Shown piece by piece: positions 44,899-55,000 of a stretch of 64,000 nucleotides of DNA. The DNA is from CAVPKN01 sp963832835 (lineage in GTDB: Bacteria; Chlamydiota; Chlamydiia; Chlamydiales; JAAKFR01), in NCBI GenBank assembly GCA_963832835.1, contig CAWHVD010000001.1, positions 2,356,001 through 2,420,000 on the forward strand, read 5' to 3'. Every line of letters begins with the position of its first letter. Within the stretch, counting starts at the first letter, position 1. Below the pieces are notes generated by a model. The model did no database searches. It saw nothing but the letters and a program-made list of their open reading frames with translations, and was not told where the DNA came from. The translations under genes and the position numbers were made by a program.

Positions 44899-47800
44899 AT
44901 GGCCCACGCAATCTCCTCACCCCAAAAGAGCGTTGGACAAGGACAACACCACCCTGACCAGCGAGCAGAAAAGTATTCAGATACAGGATTGCTTTTCAAG
45001 CTCTCTGACCGGGCTCTAGTGGTCTGTCACATTGTCTTAGCAAATAATAGAGGAGGAACAGGCTTCCTGATCGGGAAAGACCTGATCATGACCAACAATC
45101 ACGTGCTGGCCTCCTTAGAGGCAGCACGTGGTGCTAAAGCTCTTTTTTTTTACACCTCCACCACACAAAAGGTGGAGGTTGATCTCGATCCCGACGATTT
45201 TTTCCATACAAGTAAAACCCCCGACCAGTTGGGCTTTGAGCCCACCAAAAAGGGCTACCTAGATTTCACAATCATTGCCATTCAGTCCCATCCCAAAATC
45301 ACTGAAATCTCTCACCTTGCTTTTTCCATTTTTGGCACTTCCATTCCACTGGCACAGAGCCATGCTAACATGATTCACCACCCTCTAGATCAGGGGTCAA
45401 CTTACCAAAAAATTTCCTTCCGCGAAAACCTTGTAAAAGAGATTGCCATCCACTCTCTCCATTATACTACTGCTTCCATGCCCGGATCTTCCGGCGCTCC
45501 TGTCATGGATGATGAGGGTAATCTGATTGCGCTGCATCGTGCGACCTGCACGCATATCCTAAAAGCTCTTTTGAAAGCAAAGATGTTGACTGCTCTTCTT
45601 CAAGAACTCTTTGCCGGCATCCCATTTGTTGGGGGAGTACTGACTTTAGGTCAAAGAGAATTTAAGGGCAGATGTGCAACTATTGGTGGGTCTCCTCTTT
45701 ATGTTTTTTCCGATGGAGAGCTCAAAGGGCAGTATTATTATGAGGGAAAAACAGCCTCTTTATTCAGACTCATCAACACTCAGCACCCTTCTCCCAAAAA
45801 GTGGGCTCTCGATTTTATCAACACCCACCTTCCTCCCGAAGAGCAAATTGCAGAGCACCATAAAGAGTGCAACACGGCGGTTCCCGTTAAAGCGATCCAT
45901 GACCATCTGAAAAACACCCCCGGCCTTTTGGATCAAGTCCAGATACGTTATCAGGAAAGCCAAAAGAACCTACCCTCTCTGCTTAAAGAGAGCTATCTTC
46001 AAAAATGTGGTTCACTCCCCCTTGTTCTTACCAATGCTGCTTTTCCCATCGAAAGCTTTTTTACCCAGCTCTCTATCGTTTCTCATGCTTCTCAAGAAAA
46101 AAAGGAAGAGGAGGCGGATCAAAGAGATCCTAATGTGGTTGAAAAGGACTCTTTGCGTGAGATCTATGCACGTCTGTGTACGGCAGAAAAGTCTATCGAA
46201 ATCCATAATCTGTTCGATGAGAAGACCAGAAGAGTGCTGGTGCTGGGAAGGGCCGGTATTGGGAAAAGCACTCTATGTCAGAAAATTGCCTATGACTGGG
46301 CAACGGGCAACCTCTTTGCTCAAAAGTTTTCGCTTGTCTACCATATAAAGCTGCGTGATTTCAACTCTCAAGAAACGCTGCTTGGTGATCCCCACAAGTG
46401 GATGAGTAAGATGATCGCAGAATCTTGCTATGCTGGGGCTCATCAAGAGAAAATCTTACAAGAGCTACAGACGCATCCGGAAAAAATCCTCCTGATCTTT
46501 GATGGATGGGATGAGGCCTCTGCTCAGCTGACACAAGCTCTTGAAGCTTATTTACTCAACACCCAAGCGCACTATCTTGTGACCTCTAGACCTGGGGTAA
46601 CAAGCAAAATCCATAACAACTTTGATCTGATTGTAGAAAACATGGGCTTTACAAGAACGCAAGTGGAAAGCTATGCAGAAAAGTTTTTTGCCCATACACA
46701 GTGCGCGGGGCTAGATGCTTTTCTAAAAATGCTCCACTCCCGCAGCAACCTCTTTACGATCGCGCATGTGCCTATCCAACTCCAAATCCTCTGCACCCTA
46801 TGGCACAAGGGGGAACAAGACTTTCCCCAAACTCTCACTCCCCTCTTTACCAAAATTGTCCGCCATCTTTTTGAATGGGAGCAAAACAAAAACCCTCAGA
46901 AAAAAGAGATTGCACCTCTTAAGCGCTTATTTCTTTATCAAGCTCTTGGTGAGATCGCTCTAAAAGGCTTAGTGAGTAAGCAACTTATTAGCTCCGACGC
47001 ATTGGTCATCAATACGTTAATTGAAAAATCACTGGAAGATAACTATTTTAGAAAGATCCGACGGCAAGATTTGATAAGCACCGGACTTGTCAAAGAGTGC
47101 GGGACAAATGGCGCGCTCTATTTTCTGCACCTCACCTATCAAGAGTACTGTATTGCCCACTATATCAGCAGCCTCCCTCAAAGCTCTCTGGATAAAAAAC
47201 AGGCTCAAGACAAACAGCGCGCCTTTATCCAAACCTACCGCTACCAACCCCATTTTCACCTTGTGATCCGTATGCTTGCCGGCTGCATGTGGGAAGCTTC
47301 CAAAGATCCCCAAATAATGGAGCTTTTCTTTGAATGGCTCTACAGTGGTCATATAGATCTTATCGGCGCCTACCACACCGAGCTGGTGCTCTCTTGCCTA
47401 GATGAATGTCGCAGTCAAGAGCTAGAGAAGAGAATTTGGGAGAAATATAAGATCGGGGATTTTGTGGGCTGTATCATGGAGCGTGAAGCGACACGAGACT
47501 ACCTGAGTCGGTTAATGGCCCTATCCATACCGGTATTTACGCGAGTGATACAACACCTAGAGAAATTAGGTGCTCAAGGGGAAAACGCGGTGGGGTTCTT
47601 ACGTTGGTTCTTCGAACATGTGGGGCAATACGCAAATGAGGAAAGAGTCTCTCAAATCTTAAATATGTTCCAAAAAGCTCTGAGTGATCCAAACTCGTGG
47701 GTGCGCATAAATGCTGCTCTAACCCTCGGAAAGCTCGCAGCTCATGCCGGAAAGCAGAACATCCCTCAAATCCTAGGTATGATCCAAAAGGCTATGAGTG

Positions 47801-49419
47801 ATCCAGAAATCTTTGTGGTCGGCTTTGCTGCTAGAGCCCTTGGAAAGCTCGCAGCTCATGCCGGAGAGGAGAATATCCCACAAATCTTAAATGCGCTACA
47901 AAAGGCTATGGCTATGTGTGATCCAGACATCGTTGTGGTCGGCTTTGCTGTTAAAGCCCTCGGAAAGCTCGCAGCTCATGCCGGAAAGCAGAACATCACA
48001 CAAATCTTAAATGAGCTCCAAAAGGCTATGCGTGATCCTGAATGGGATAGGCACATCTCTGTTGCTGATGCCATCGCAGAGCTCGCAGCTCATGCCAGAA
48101 AGCAGAACATCCCACAAATATTAGATTTCCTCCTAAAGGCTATGTGTGGCCAATACTCGGAGGAGCGCAGCTATGCTGCTAAAGCTCTCGGAAAGCTCGC
48201 AGCTCATGCCGGAAAGGAGAATATCCCACAAATCTTAAATGCGCTACAAAAGGCTCTGAGTGACCCTGAATGGGAGGTGCGCAGAGCTGCTGCTGAAGCC
48301 CTCGGAGAGCTTGCAGCTCATGCCGGAAAGCAGAACATCACACAAATCTTAAATGCGCTACAAAAGGCTATGTGTGGCCAATACTCGGAGGAGCGCAGCT
48401 ATGCTGCTAAAGCTCTCGGAAAGCTCGCAGCTCATGCCGGAAAGGAGAACATCTCACAAATCTTAAATATCCTCCTAAAGGCTATGTGTGGCCAAAACTC
48501 GGAGGAGCGCAGCTCTGCTGCTGAAGCCCTCGGAGGGCTCACAGCTCATGCCGGAAAACAGAACATCCCACAAATCTTAAATGCGCTACAAAAGGCTATG
48601 TTTGATCAATATTATAGTGTGTTCATATCTGCTGTTAAAGCCCTCGGAGGGCTCGCAGCTCATGTCGGAAAGGAGAATATCACCCAAATAATCTTAAATG
48701 CGCTACAAAGGGCTATGTGTGATCAATACTCGGGGGAGCTCCGCTCTGCTGTTGAAGCCCTCGGAGAGCTTGCAGCTCATGCCGGAAAGCAGAACATCCC
48801 ACAAATCTTAAATGCGCTACAAAAGGCTATGTGTGATCCTGAGGCGGTTGTACGCAGAAATGTTGCTAGAGCCCTCGGAGGGCTTGCAGCTCATGCCGGA
48901 AAGCAGAACATCCCACAAATCTTAAATGCGCTCCTAAAGGCTATGTGTGATCAAGAAAGGGATGTGCGCATAAATGCTGCTAAAGCCCTCGGAAAGCTCG
49001 CAGCTCATGCCGGAAAGCAGAACATCACACAAATCTTAAATGCGCTACAAAAGGCTATGTGTGATCAAGAAAGGGATGTGCGCATAAATGCTGCTAAAGC
49101 CATACTTGGCCTAAAAACAGAATGGCTTCTGTCTGGTTTCACTTCTCAGCCCTCTTCTCATCCCAAGCTGTATACTCTTATTTTTGAGCATTTTATTAAC
49201 CAATCCATCCCTCTCTATTTTATTGAAAATAGCACAGGCTACTCCATCCGCACCAGTGACAGTTGCTACGAAGCATACAATCTTCAGCAGCTCAGGGTTC
49301 TTTCTAATAGCTGTACTGCTCTTTACACAAATACTTGGGCAGAACCGACCGAACTTGAGAATGCTAATGAAAAATCAACAACAGACACCGCTACCAAAGA
49401 AACCTGTGTTGTAATGTGA
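44899..49419 (+). CDS. N5: trypsin-like protease-NACHT-HEAT protein, third gene of cassette 1
   Basis: This 1506-residue paralogue starts 6 bp after the Ubl gene, so it is probably translationally linked to it. Type A N-terminus, triad His68/Asp122/Ser198, Walker A at 450-458. About 13 HEAT-like units follow; many read AGKQNI in place of AGKENI and several begin KAMCGQYSEER, which sets this solenoid apart from the others. The tail linker is short (NANEKSTTDT) and ends KETCVVM. The segment 45595-46274 (linker to Walker A) is practically identical to N7. Confidence 0.9.
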   Translation: MAHAISSPQKSVGQGQHHPDQRAEKYSDTGLLFKLSDRALVVCHIVLANNRGGTGFLIGKDLIMTNNHVLASLEAARGAKALFFYTSTTQKVEVDLDPDDFFHTSKTPDQLGFEPTKKGYLDFTIIAIQSHPKITEISHLAFSIFGTSIPLAQSHANMIHHPLDQGSTYQKISFRENLVKEIAIHSLHYTTASMPGSSGAPVMDDEGNLIALHRATCTHILKALLKAKMLTALLQELFAGIPFVGGVLTLGQREFKGRCATIGGSPLYVFSDGELKGQYYYEGKTASLFRLINTQHPSPKKWALDFINTHLPPEEQIAEHHKECNTAVPVKAIHDHLKNTPGLLDQVQIRYQESQKNLPSLLKESYLQKCGSLPLVLTNAAFPIESFFTQLSIVSHASQEKKEEEADQRDPNVVEKDSLREIYARLCTAEKSIEIHNLFDEKTRRVLVLGRAGIGKSTLCQKIAYDWATGNLFAQKFSLVYHIKLRDFNSQETLLGDPHKWMSKMIAESCYAGAHQEKILQELQTHPEKILLIFDGWDEASAQLTQALEAYLLNTQAHYLVTSRPGVTSKIHNNFDLIVENMGFTRTQVESYAEKFFAHTQCAGLDAFLKMLHSRSNLFTIAHVPIQLQILCTLWHKGEQDFPQTLTPLFTKIVRHLFEWEQNKNPQKKEIAPLKRLFLYQALGEIALKGLVSKQLISSDALVINTLIEKSLEDNYFRKIRRQDLISTGLVKECGTNGALYFLHLTYQEYCIAHYISSLPQSSLDKKQAQDKQRAFIQTYRYQPHFHLVIRMLAGCMWEASKDPQIMELFFEWLYSGHIDLIGAYHTELVLSCLDECRSQELEKRIWEKYKIGDFVGCIMEREATRDYLSRLMALSIPVFTRVIQHLEKLGAQGENAVGFLRWFFEHVGQYANEERVSQILNMFQKALSDPNSWVRINAALTLGKLAAHAGKQNIPQILGMIQKAMSDPEIFVVGFAARALGKLAAHAGEENIPQILNALQKAMAMCDPDIVVVGFAVKALGKLAAHAGKQNITQILNELQKAMRDPEWDRHISVADAIAELAAHARKQNIPQILDFLLKAMCGQYSEERSYAAKALGKLAAHAGKENIPQILNALQKALSDPEWEVRRAAAEALGELAAHAGKQNITQILNALQKAMCGQYSEERSYAAKALGKLAAHAGKENISQILNILLKAMCGQNSEERSSAAEALGGLTAHAGKQNIPQILNALQKAMFDQYYSVFISAVKALGGLAAHVGKENITQIILNALQRAMCDQYSGELRSAVEALGELAAHAGKQNIPQILNALQKAMCDPEAVVRRNVARALGGLAAHAGKQNIPQILNALLKAMCDQERDVRINAAKALGKLAAHAGKQNITQILNALQKAMCDQERDVRINAAKAILGLKTEWLLSGFTSQPSSHPKLYTLIFEHFINQSIPLYFIENSTGYSIRTSDSCYEAYNLQQLRVLSNSCTALYTNTWAEPTELENANEKSTTDTATKETCVVM
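48136..48477. repeat. Alternating duplicated HEAT units in N5
   Basis: Unit 5 (48136-48249) and unit 7 (48364-48477) are almost identical, 228 nt apart, with a different unit between. This suggests a two-unit duplication or conversion. Confidence 0.8.
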
Positions 49420-49675
49420 TGCATGAAAAGTCGCACTTCACTCCGAAAAAAAAACTCTAACTCATTAGGAAAAGCTCACGCAGTGCAATAGCACGATCAT
49501 TTGTTGCCAAGATGGTTTACAATATTGACACGACTACCATTCCCTAAAATTTTCTTTCATCCGTTTTTCGACCTAAATTAGCTGAATGGACTTTCAGTAA
49601 ATTTCCAGCGGGAATGGCTGGTTATGCAACTCCTTAATACAATAAACTTTAATTGTACTATTTCTCAAAACAACC
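49420..49675. other. Degenerate junction between cassettes 1 and 2
   Basis: The region begins like a normal N-to-N spacer and ends with a ruined start (AGGAAAAGCTCACGCAGTG where others have AGGCAAAAGCTATGGCTCACGC), as if an N gene start had been lost. A stretch with imperfect inverted ends (CCATTCCCTAAAATTT near 49537, AAATTTCCAGCGGGAATGG ending near 49617) may be a short mobile-element remnant. The last 25 bp resemble the leader found before N1 and PARP-like gene 1. No gene is visible. Confidence 0.5.
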
Positions 49676-49704
49676 TTGTTATTTTCTTTACATACAACTA
49701 AATT
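49676..49704 (+). promoter_or_regulatory. Promoter-like block upstream of PARP-like gene 2
   Basis: TTGTTA, a 17-bp spacer containing CTTTACATACAA, and TAAATT, 34 bp before the start codon. It is the best-preserved of three related copies. Confidence 0.6.
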
Positions 49705-49738
49705 ATTTTCTTCGTTCTAAATCATCAAGGAAATTTTT

Positions 49739-51064
49739 ATGTCTATCGGCTCAGCATCTATCATACCACCTGGAATCAAACAAGACCTCCCCCATCCCAA
49801 AACCCCTTGGAAATTCAGTAACCCCATCTTCGAACGGATGGGCAAGCTGCCATGGGGACAAGGGCAGGCATCCAAGAAGTGTGAGGTCCTTCCAAGTGAT
49901 CCGGAATGCGCATTCATCTTGAAGTATTTTAACCATAACAAGCCTGCCAACTACGGGATTGCTAAGATCTACTGCATCCACAATCCCTCTTTGACAAACG
50001 GATTTGAAGCACATCTTCCCAAAATGAATCAGAGAGCCGAGACTTTCAAGCCGGAGTGGGAGAAGGAAGACTGCGTGGCTGAAAGAAGAGAGGTCATCCG
50101 ACGTTGGAAAGAACAAGTCAAAGAATATTACCCCATCTCTGTTAAAAAACCCTCCGTTGAAGACCCTACCAGAGAGGATATCTATCTTAATGTCCGCGTG
50201 CTACCTCTTTGGCATGGGACTACGGGTGCTGTTTGTACATCTATTGCCTCCACAGGTTTCACTTTCTTTGGCAAACACCATTTTTTTAACTCTGATGCTA
50301 AAGCTGGAGCCTTTAAAAATGTCGATCCAGGCTACTATGGAAGCGGCATCTATTTCACAAATAGTCCCAAGTATGCGGCTATGTATAACTCTGGTACTCT
50401 TTTAATGTCTTGGGTCTCCATGTACGAACCTTTCCCTGTGATCAATGATGTTCCCCATCCTGCGAAGGGGAGCGATATGGGAAAACTCGGCATAGGAGCT
50501 AGCGGTTACCAAACCTATAATGCCCACTACATTCCTGTAGCTCCCATTTCTAAACATCCTAAGTGTATGGAATACTACCCCTGTTACCAAAACCAAGCCC
50601 CTACCTGCGATGAACTCGTGGTTTTCCAAGAGGCGCAAGCTCTTCCTCGCTTTTGGATAGAACTGGGCGTAGATTTCCCCAAATTACTCCCTAAAAACCC
50701 CATCATTCCGGGATCTTTTGTGATCGATAGCACCTCGCTTCCTATCACAGTAACTGCAGGCCTTACTATAATTGCTACGTGCAGCTTAGACGCATGCGTT
50801 AAGAAAAATCAAACTCAGTGGGTCGCTCTCGGGCTCGGTGATTTTCACCTATCAGAGGTTTATTCGTGTACGCAATGCCCGAGTTGTCAAAATGACTTTA
50901 GTTCTGTCGAACATTTTATTATTCACCACTCTACTTACTCTGTAAAAGGACAGACAGAAGATAGAACTCCTGTCGCAATCATAAATAAAGCAATGACTGC
51001 GCAAGAAGCGATCATGATCAATCACCCCGCCGAATGGAAATATCTAAACATCAACCTCAAATAA
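49739..51064 (+). CDS. PARP-like ADP-ribosyltransferase with Cys-containing C-terminal domain (copy 2)
   Basis: This 441-residue paralogue of the protein at 42542 starts at ATG 49739 after AAGGAA. The H-Y-E residues are kept (His159 in LPLWHGTT, Tyr205 in YGSGIYFTNS, Glu292 in CDELVVFQEAQ). The Cys-containing C-terminal domain has CSLDAC and CTQCPSC and ends in TYSVKG. Most differences from copy 1 lie in the N-terminus and in the last 80 residues. The Ubl gene follows after 11 bp and N6 after that. Conservation of all three catalytic positions in both copies argues that the activity is under selection. Confidence 0.85.
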   Translation: MSIGSASIIPPGIKQDLPHPKTPWKFSNPIFERMGKLPWGQGQASKKCEVLPSDPECAFILKYFNHNKPANYGIAKIYCIHNPSLTNGFEAHLPKMNQRAETFKPEWEKEDCVAERREVIRRWKEQVKEYYPISVKKPSVEDPTREDIYLNVRVLPLWHGTTGAVCTSIASTGFTFFGKHHFFNSDAKAGAFKNVDPGYYGSGIYFTNSPKYAAMYNSGTLLMSWVSMYEPFPVINDVPHPAKGSDMGKLGIGASGYQTYNAHYIPVAPISKHPKCMEYYPCYQNQAPTCDELVVFQEAQALPRFWIELGVDFPKLLPKNPIIPGSFVIDSTSLPITVTAGLTIIATCSLDACVKKNQTQWVALGLGDFHLSEVYSCTQCPSCQNDFSSVEHFIIHHSTYSVKGQTEDRTPVAIINKAMTAQEAIMINHPAEWKYLNINLK

Positions 51065-51075
51065 GGAAAGAACCT

Positions 51076-52086
51076 ATGGCTTCACAAATTACACGTACAA
51101 CTCAAGACGGAACGCTCTATGCCACTTATGCTGAAAATGCAAACGGGAAAAACAAGCTGGCACGCTTAACTTTTAACGACAAAGCAACTGAAATCGCCCT
51201 TTCAAAAGTGTGGGTCAACAACTGGCCCGCCTATCAACTCAAAGGGTTTAAATCCTACATCATGCCTGAAGGGATTCCATGCAAACTCCAGGGGGATTCC
51301 TACGAGATCACACTCAATGACTCTCCTTTCAAAACCATCACTCTGACCATTAAAGTCACAGGAGATAACGAACAGACTCTTGTCCTATCAGTGCCTGAGA
51401 ATCTAAAAGGGGTTGGGCTTAAGCAAATCATCGCCAAAAAGCTCGCAGTCGCCGAACTGGCAACTATCCATATCAAATACGAAGGATACCCCCTCGATAG
51501 CAGTTTCACTCTAAATGATTCCGGTATAGAAACTGGTGCCGAGCTCACCCTCCATCTCTCTACACATGAAGAGAAACCCCCAGAAAAAGAAAAGATCACC
51601 GACGGCGCTCTAGAGCTAGTCCATTTTCCAAGTGTCCAACCAGGCCAAAACACCGCTATTGGCGCCCCTCCGGGCCAAAATAATGAAGTTACCAAGAAGT
51701 TTGCTAAACCAGGAGAGGCCCCTCGCTGGAGAGTTTTGAATGGAGGACTCAATCTAAGAGCCATTTGCGCAACTAAGACGTGTCAAGCCTTTCAACAAAT
51801 CGTCTGGGTACAAGTAGGAATGGGCAAATTCCGCATCAATGAAGAGAGCGCAGAAGCAAAATGCCCTGAGTGCAAAAATTTATTTGCAAAAGACATCACG
51901 AATTTTGCTTTTTATGACTGCACTTACCATTTCACAGGGAAAATGATAGATAATACTCCTTTTGATTCGGGGATGAAAATCGTACCCAAGGGTGACAGCT
52001 ATGTCACGTTTGAAGAAATACTCAATGGAGTGAGCACCGTGAAGGAATGGAAAGTTCTGATCGTCACTACAGCCGCCAATAAATAA
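51076..52086 (+). CDS. Ubiquitin-like domain protein with Cys-containing C-terminal domain (copy 2)
   Basis: This 336-residue paralogue of 43882-44892 begins at ATG 51076 after AAGGAAAG. The ubiquitin-like region (TLTIKVTGDNEQTLVLSV, LKQIIAKKLAV, IKYEGYPLDSSFTLNDSGI) is well kept. The linker differs most (HFPSVQPGQNTAIGAPPGQ). The C-terminal domain has CATKTC, CPECKNLF and TYHFTG. No diglycine follows the Ubl fold. N6 starts 6 bp downstream. Confidence 0.8.
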   Translation: MASQITRTTQDGTLYATYAENANGKNKLARLTFNDKATEIALSKVWVNNWPAYQLKGFKSYIMPEGIPCKLQGDSYEITLNDSPFKTITLTIKVTGDNEQTLVLSVPENLKGVGLKQIIAKKLAVAELATIHIKYEGYPLDSSFTLNDSGIETGAELTLHLSTHEEKPPEKEKITDGALELVHFPSVQPGQNTAIGAPPGQNNEVTKKFAKPGEAPRWRVLNGGLNLRAICATKTCQAFQQIVWVQVGMGKFRINEESAEAKCPECKNLFAKDITNFAFYDCTYHFTGKMIDNTPFDSGMKIVPKGDSYVTFEEILNGVSTVKEWKVLIVTTAANK

Positions 52087-52092
52087 CCACCT

Positions 52093-55000
52093 ATGGCTCA
52101 TGCTATCTTATCACCCCAAAAGAGTGTTGGACAACATCACCCAGGCCAGCGAGCAGAAAAATATGCCGATACAGGATCGCTTTTCACGTTCCGGGCTGCG
52201 GTTGTCTGCCATATTGTGCTGGGTGGAGGCCAAGGAGGAGGAACAGGTTTTTTAATCGGGAAAGACCTGATCATGACCAACAACCACGTGCTGGACTCTT
52301 TAGAGACAGCACGTGGTGCTAAGGCTCTTTTTTTCTATACCACCAGCACAGAAAAAGTAGAGATCGATCTCAACCCCGACGACTTTTTCCATACAAGTAA
52401 AACTCCCGACCGTACAAGTAAAACTCCCGACCGTTTGGGCTTTGAGCCTACCAAAAAGGGATATCTTGACTTCACAATCGTTTCCATTAAGTCCCATCCC
52501 AAAATCACTGAAATCTCTCACCTTGCTTTTTCCATTTTCGGCACCCCCATTCCGCTTGAACAGAGCCATGCTAACATGATCCACCACCCTCTAGACCAGG
52601 GATCAACTTACCAAAAAATTTCCTTCCGTGAAAACCTCGTAAAAGAGCTTGCCATCCACACCATCCACTATACCACGGCTACCATGCCCGGATCTTCCGG
52701 GGCTCCTGTCATGGACGATGAAGGGAATTTGATTGCTCTACACAGGGCTACCTGCACCCATATTCATAAGGCGCTGCTGAAAGACAAGATGTTAACAGCT
52801 CTTCTTCAAACCCTTTTTCCTGGGATCCAGTTTGCAAACTCAAAACTTACTCTTATGGACGCTCAAAATCAAAAGAGCGATCATGTGGGCAGATGTGCAA
52901 CTATTGGTGGGTCTCCGCTTTATGTTTTTTCCGATGGAGAGCTCAAAGGGCAGTATTATCATGAGGGAAAAACAGCCTCTTTATTCAGGCTCATTGAAAC
53001 ACAACACCCCTCTCCTAAAAGATGGGCTCTCGATTTTATCAACGCCCGCCTTCCTTCAGAAGAGAAACTTGCAGACTACCACAAAGAATGCAACACGGCT
53101 GTTCCCATCAAAGCGGTCCATGACTGTCTGAAAAGCGTTGGCCTTTTGGATCAAGTCCAGATACGTTATCAGGAGAGCCAAAAGAGCCTACCCACTCTAC
53201 TTAAAGAGAGCTACCTTCAAAAATGTGGTTCACTCCCCCTTGTTCTTACCAATGCTGCTTTTCCCATCGAAAGCTTTTTTACCCAGCTCTCTATCGTTTC
53301 TCATGCTTCTCAAGAAAAAAAGGAAGAGGAGGTGGATCAAAGAGATCCTAACATGGTGGAAAAGGACTCTTTGCGTGAGATCTATGCGCGTCTGTGTACA
53401 GCAGAGCAGTCTATTGAAATCCATAACCTGTTTGATGAGAAGACCAGAAGAGTGTTGGTGCTGGGAAGGGCCGGTATTGGGAAAAGCACTCTATGTCAGA
53501 AAATTGCCTATGACTGGGCATCAGGTACCCTTTTTGATCAAAAGTTTTCGCTTGTCTACCATATAAAGCTGCGTGATTTCAACTCTCAAGAAACGCTGCT
53601 TGGTGATCCCCACAAGTGGATGAGTAAGATGATCGCAGAATCTTGCTATGCTGGGGCTCATCAAGCAAAAATCTTACAGGAGCTGCAAACAAATCCGGAA
53701 AAAACCCTCCTGATCTTTGACGGATGGGATGAGGCCTCTAATCAGCTGATGCAATCGCTTGAAGTTTATTTGCTCAACACCCAAGTGCACTATCTTGTGA
53801 CCTCTAGACCTGGGGTGACTAGCAAAATCCATAACAACTTTGATCTGATTGTAGAAAACATGGGCTTTACCCGGACGCAAGTGGAAAGCTATGCAGAAAA
53901 GTTTTTTGCCCATACACAGTGCGCGGGGCTAGATGCTTTTCTAAAAATGCTTCACTCCCGCAGCAACCTCTTTACGATCGCGCATGTGCCTATCCAACTC
54001 CAAATCCTCTGCACCTTATGGCACAAGGGGGAACAAGACTTTCCCCAAACTCTCACTCCCCTCTTTACCAAAATTGTCCGCCATCTTTTTGAATGGGAGC
54101 AAAACAAGAATCCCCAGAAAAAGGACCTTGCACCTCTTAAGCGCTTATTTCTTTATCAAGCTCTTGGGGAGATCGCTCTAAAAGGCTTGGTGAGTAAGCA
54201 GCTCATTATCCCAGACGCGCTGGTTAACAATACGTTAATTGAAAAAACATTGGAAGATGGTCGTTTTGGAAAGATCAGACGGCAAGATTTGATAAGCACC
54301 GGACTTGTCAAAGAGTGCGGGACAGATGGCGCGCTCTATTTTCTGCACCTTACCTATCAAGAGTACTGTATTGCCCATTATATCAGTAGCCTCCCTCAAA
54401 GCTCTTTGGATAAAAAACAAGCTCAAGACAAGCTGCATGCCTTTATCCAAACCTACCGCTACCAACCTCATTTTCATCTTGTGATCCGTATGCTTGCAGG
54501 CTGCATGTGGGAAGCTTCCAAAGATCTCCAAACAATGGAGCTTTTCTTTGAATGGCTCTACAGTGGTCATACAGACCTTATCGGCGCCTACCACACCGAG
54601 CTGGTTCTCTCTTGCCTAGATGAATGTCGCAGTGAAGAGCTAGAGACGAGAATTTGGGATAAATATAAGATCGGAGACTTTGTGGGCCGTATCATGGAGC
54701 GTGAAGCGACAAGGGACTACCTGAGTCGGTTAATGGCCCTATCCACACCGGCATTTACGCAAGTAGCACAGCACCTAGACAAGGTAGAAACTCAAGAAAA
54801 GAACAATAAGAAGTTCTTATGCTGGTTCTTTGACCATGTGCAGCAGTATGCCAATGTGAAAAGAGTCCCTCAAATCTTAGGTATGGTCCAAAAGGCTCAG
54901 AGTGATCCTGAGGAGGATGTGCACTGCTCTGCTGCTGAAGCCCTCGGAAAGCTCGCAGCTCATGTAGAAAAGGGGAACATCCCTCAAATCTTAAATATGC

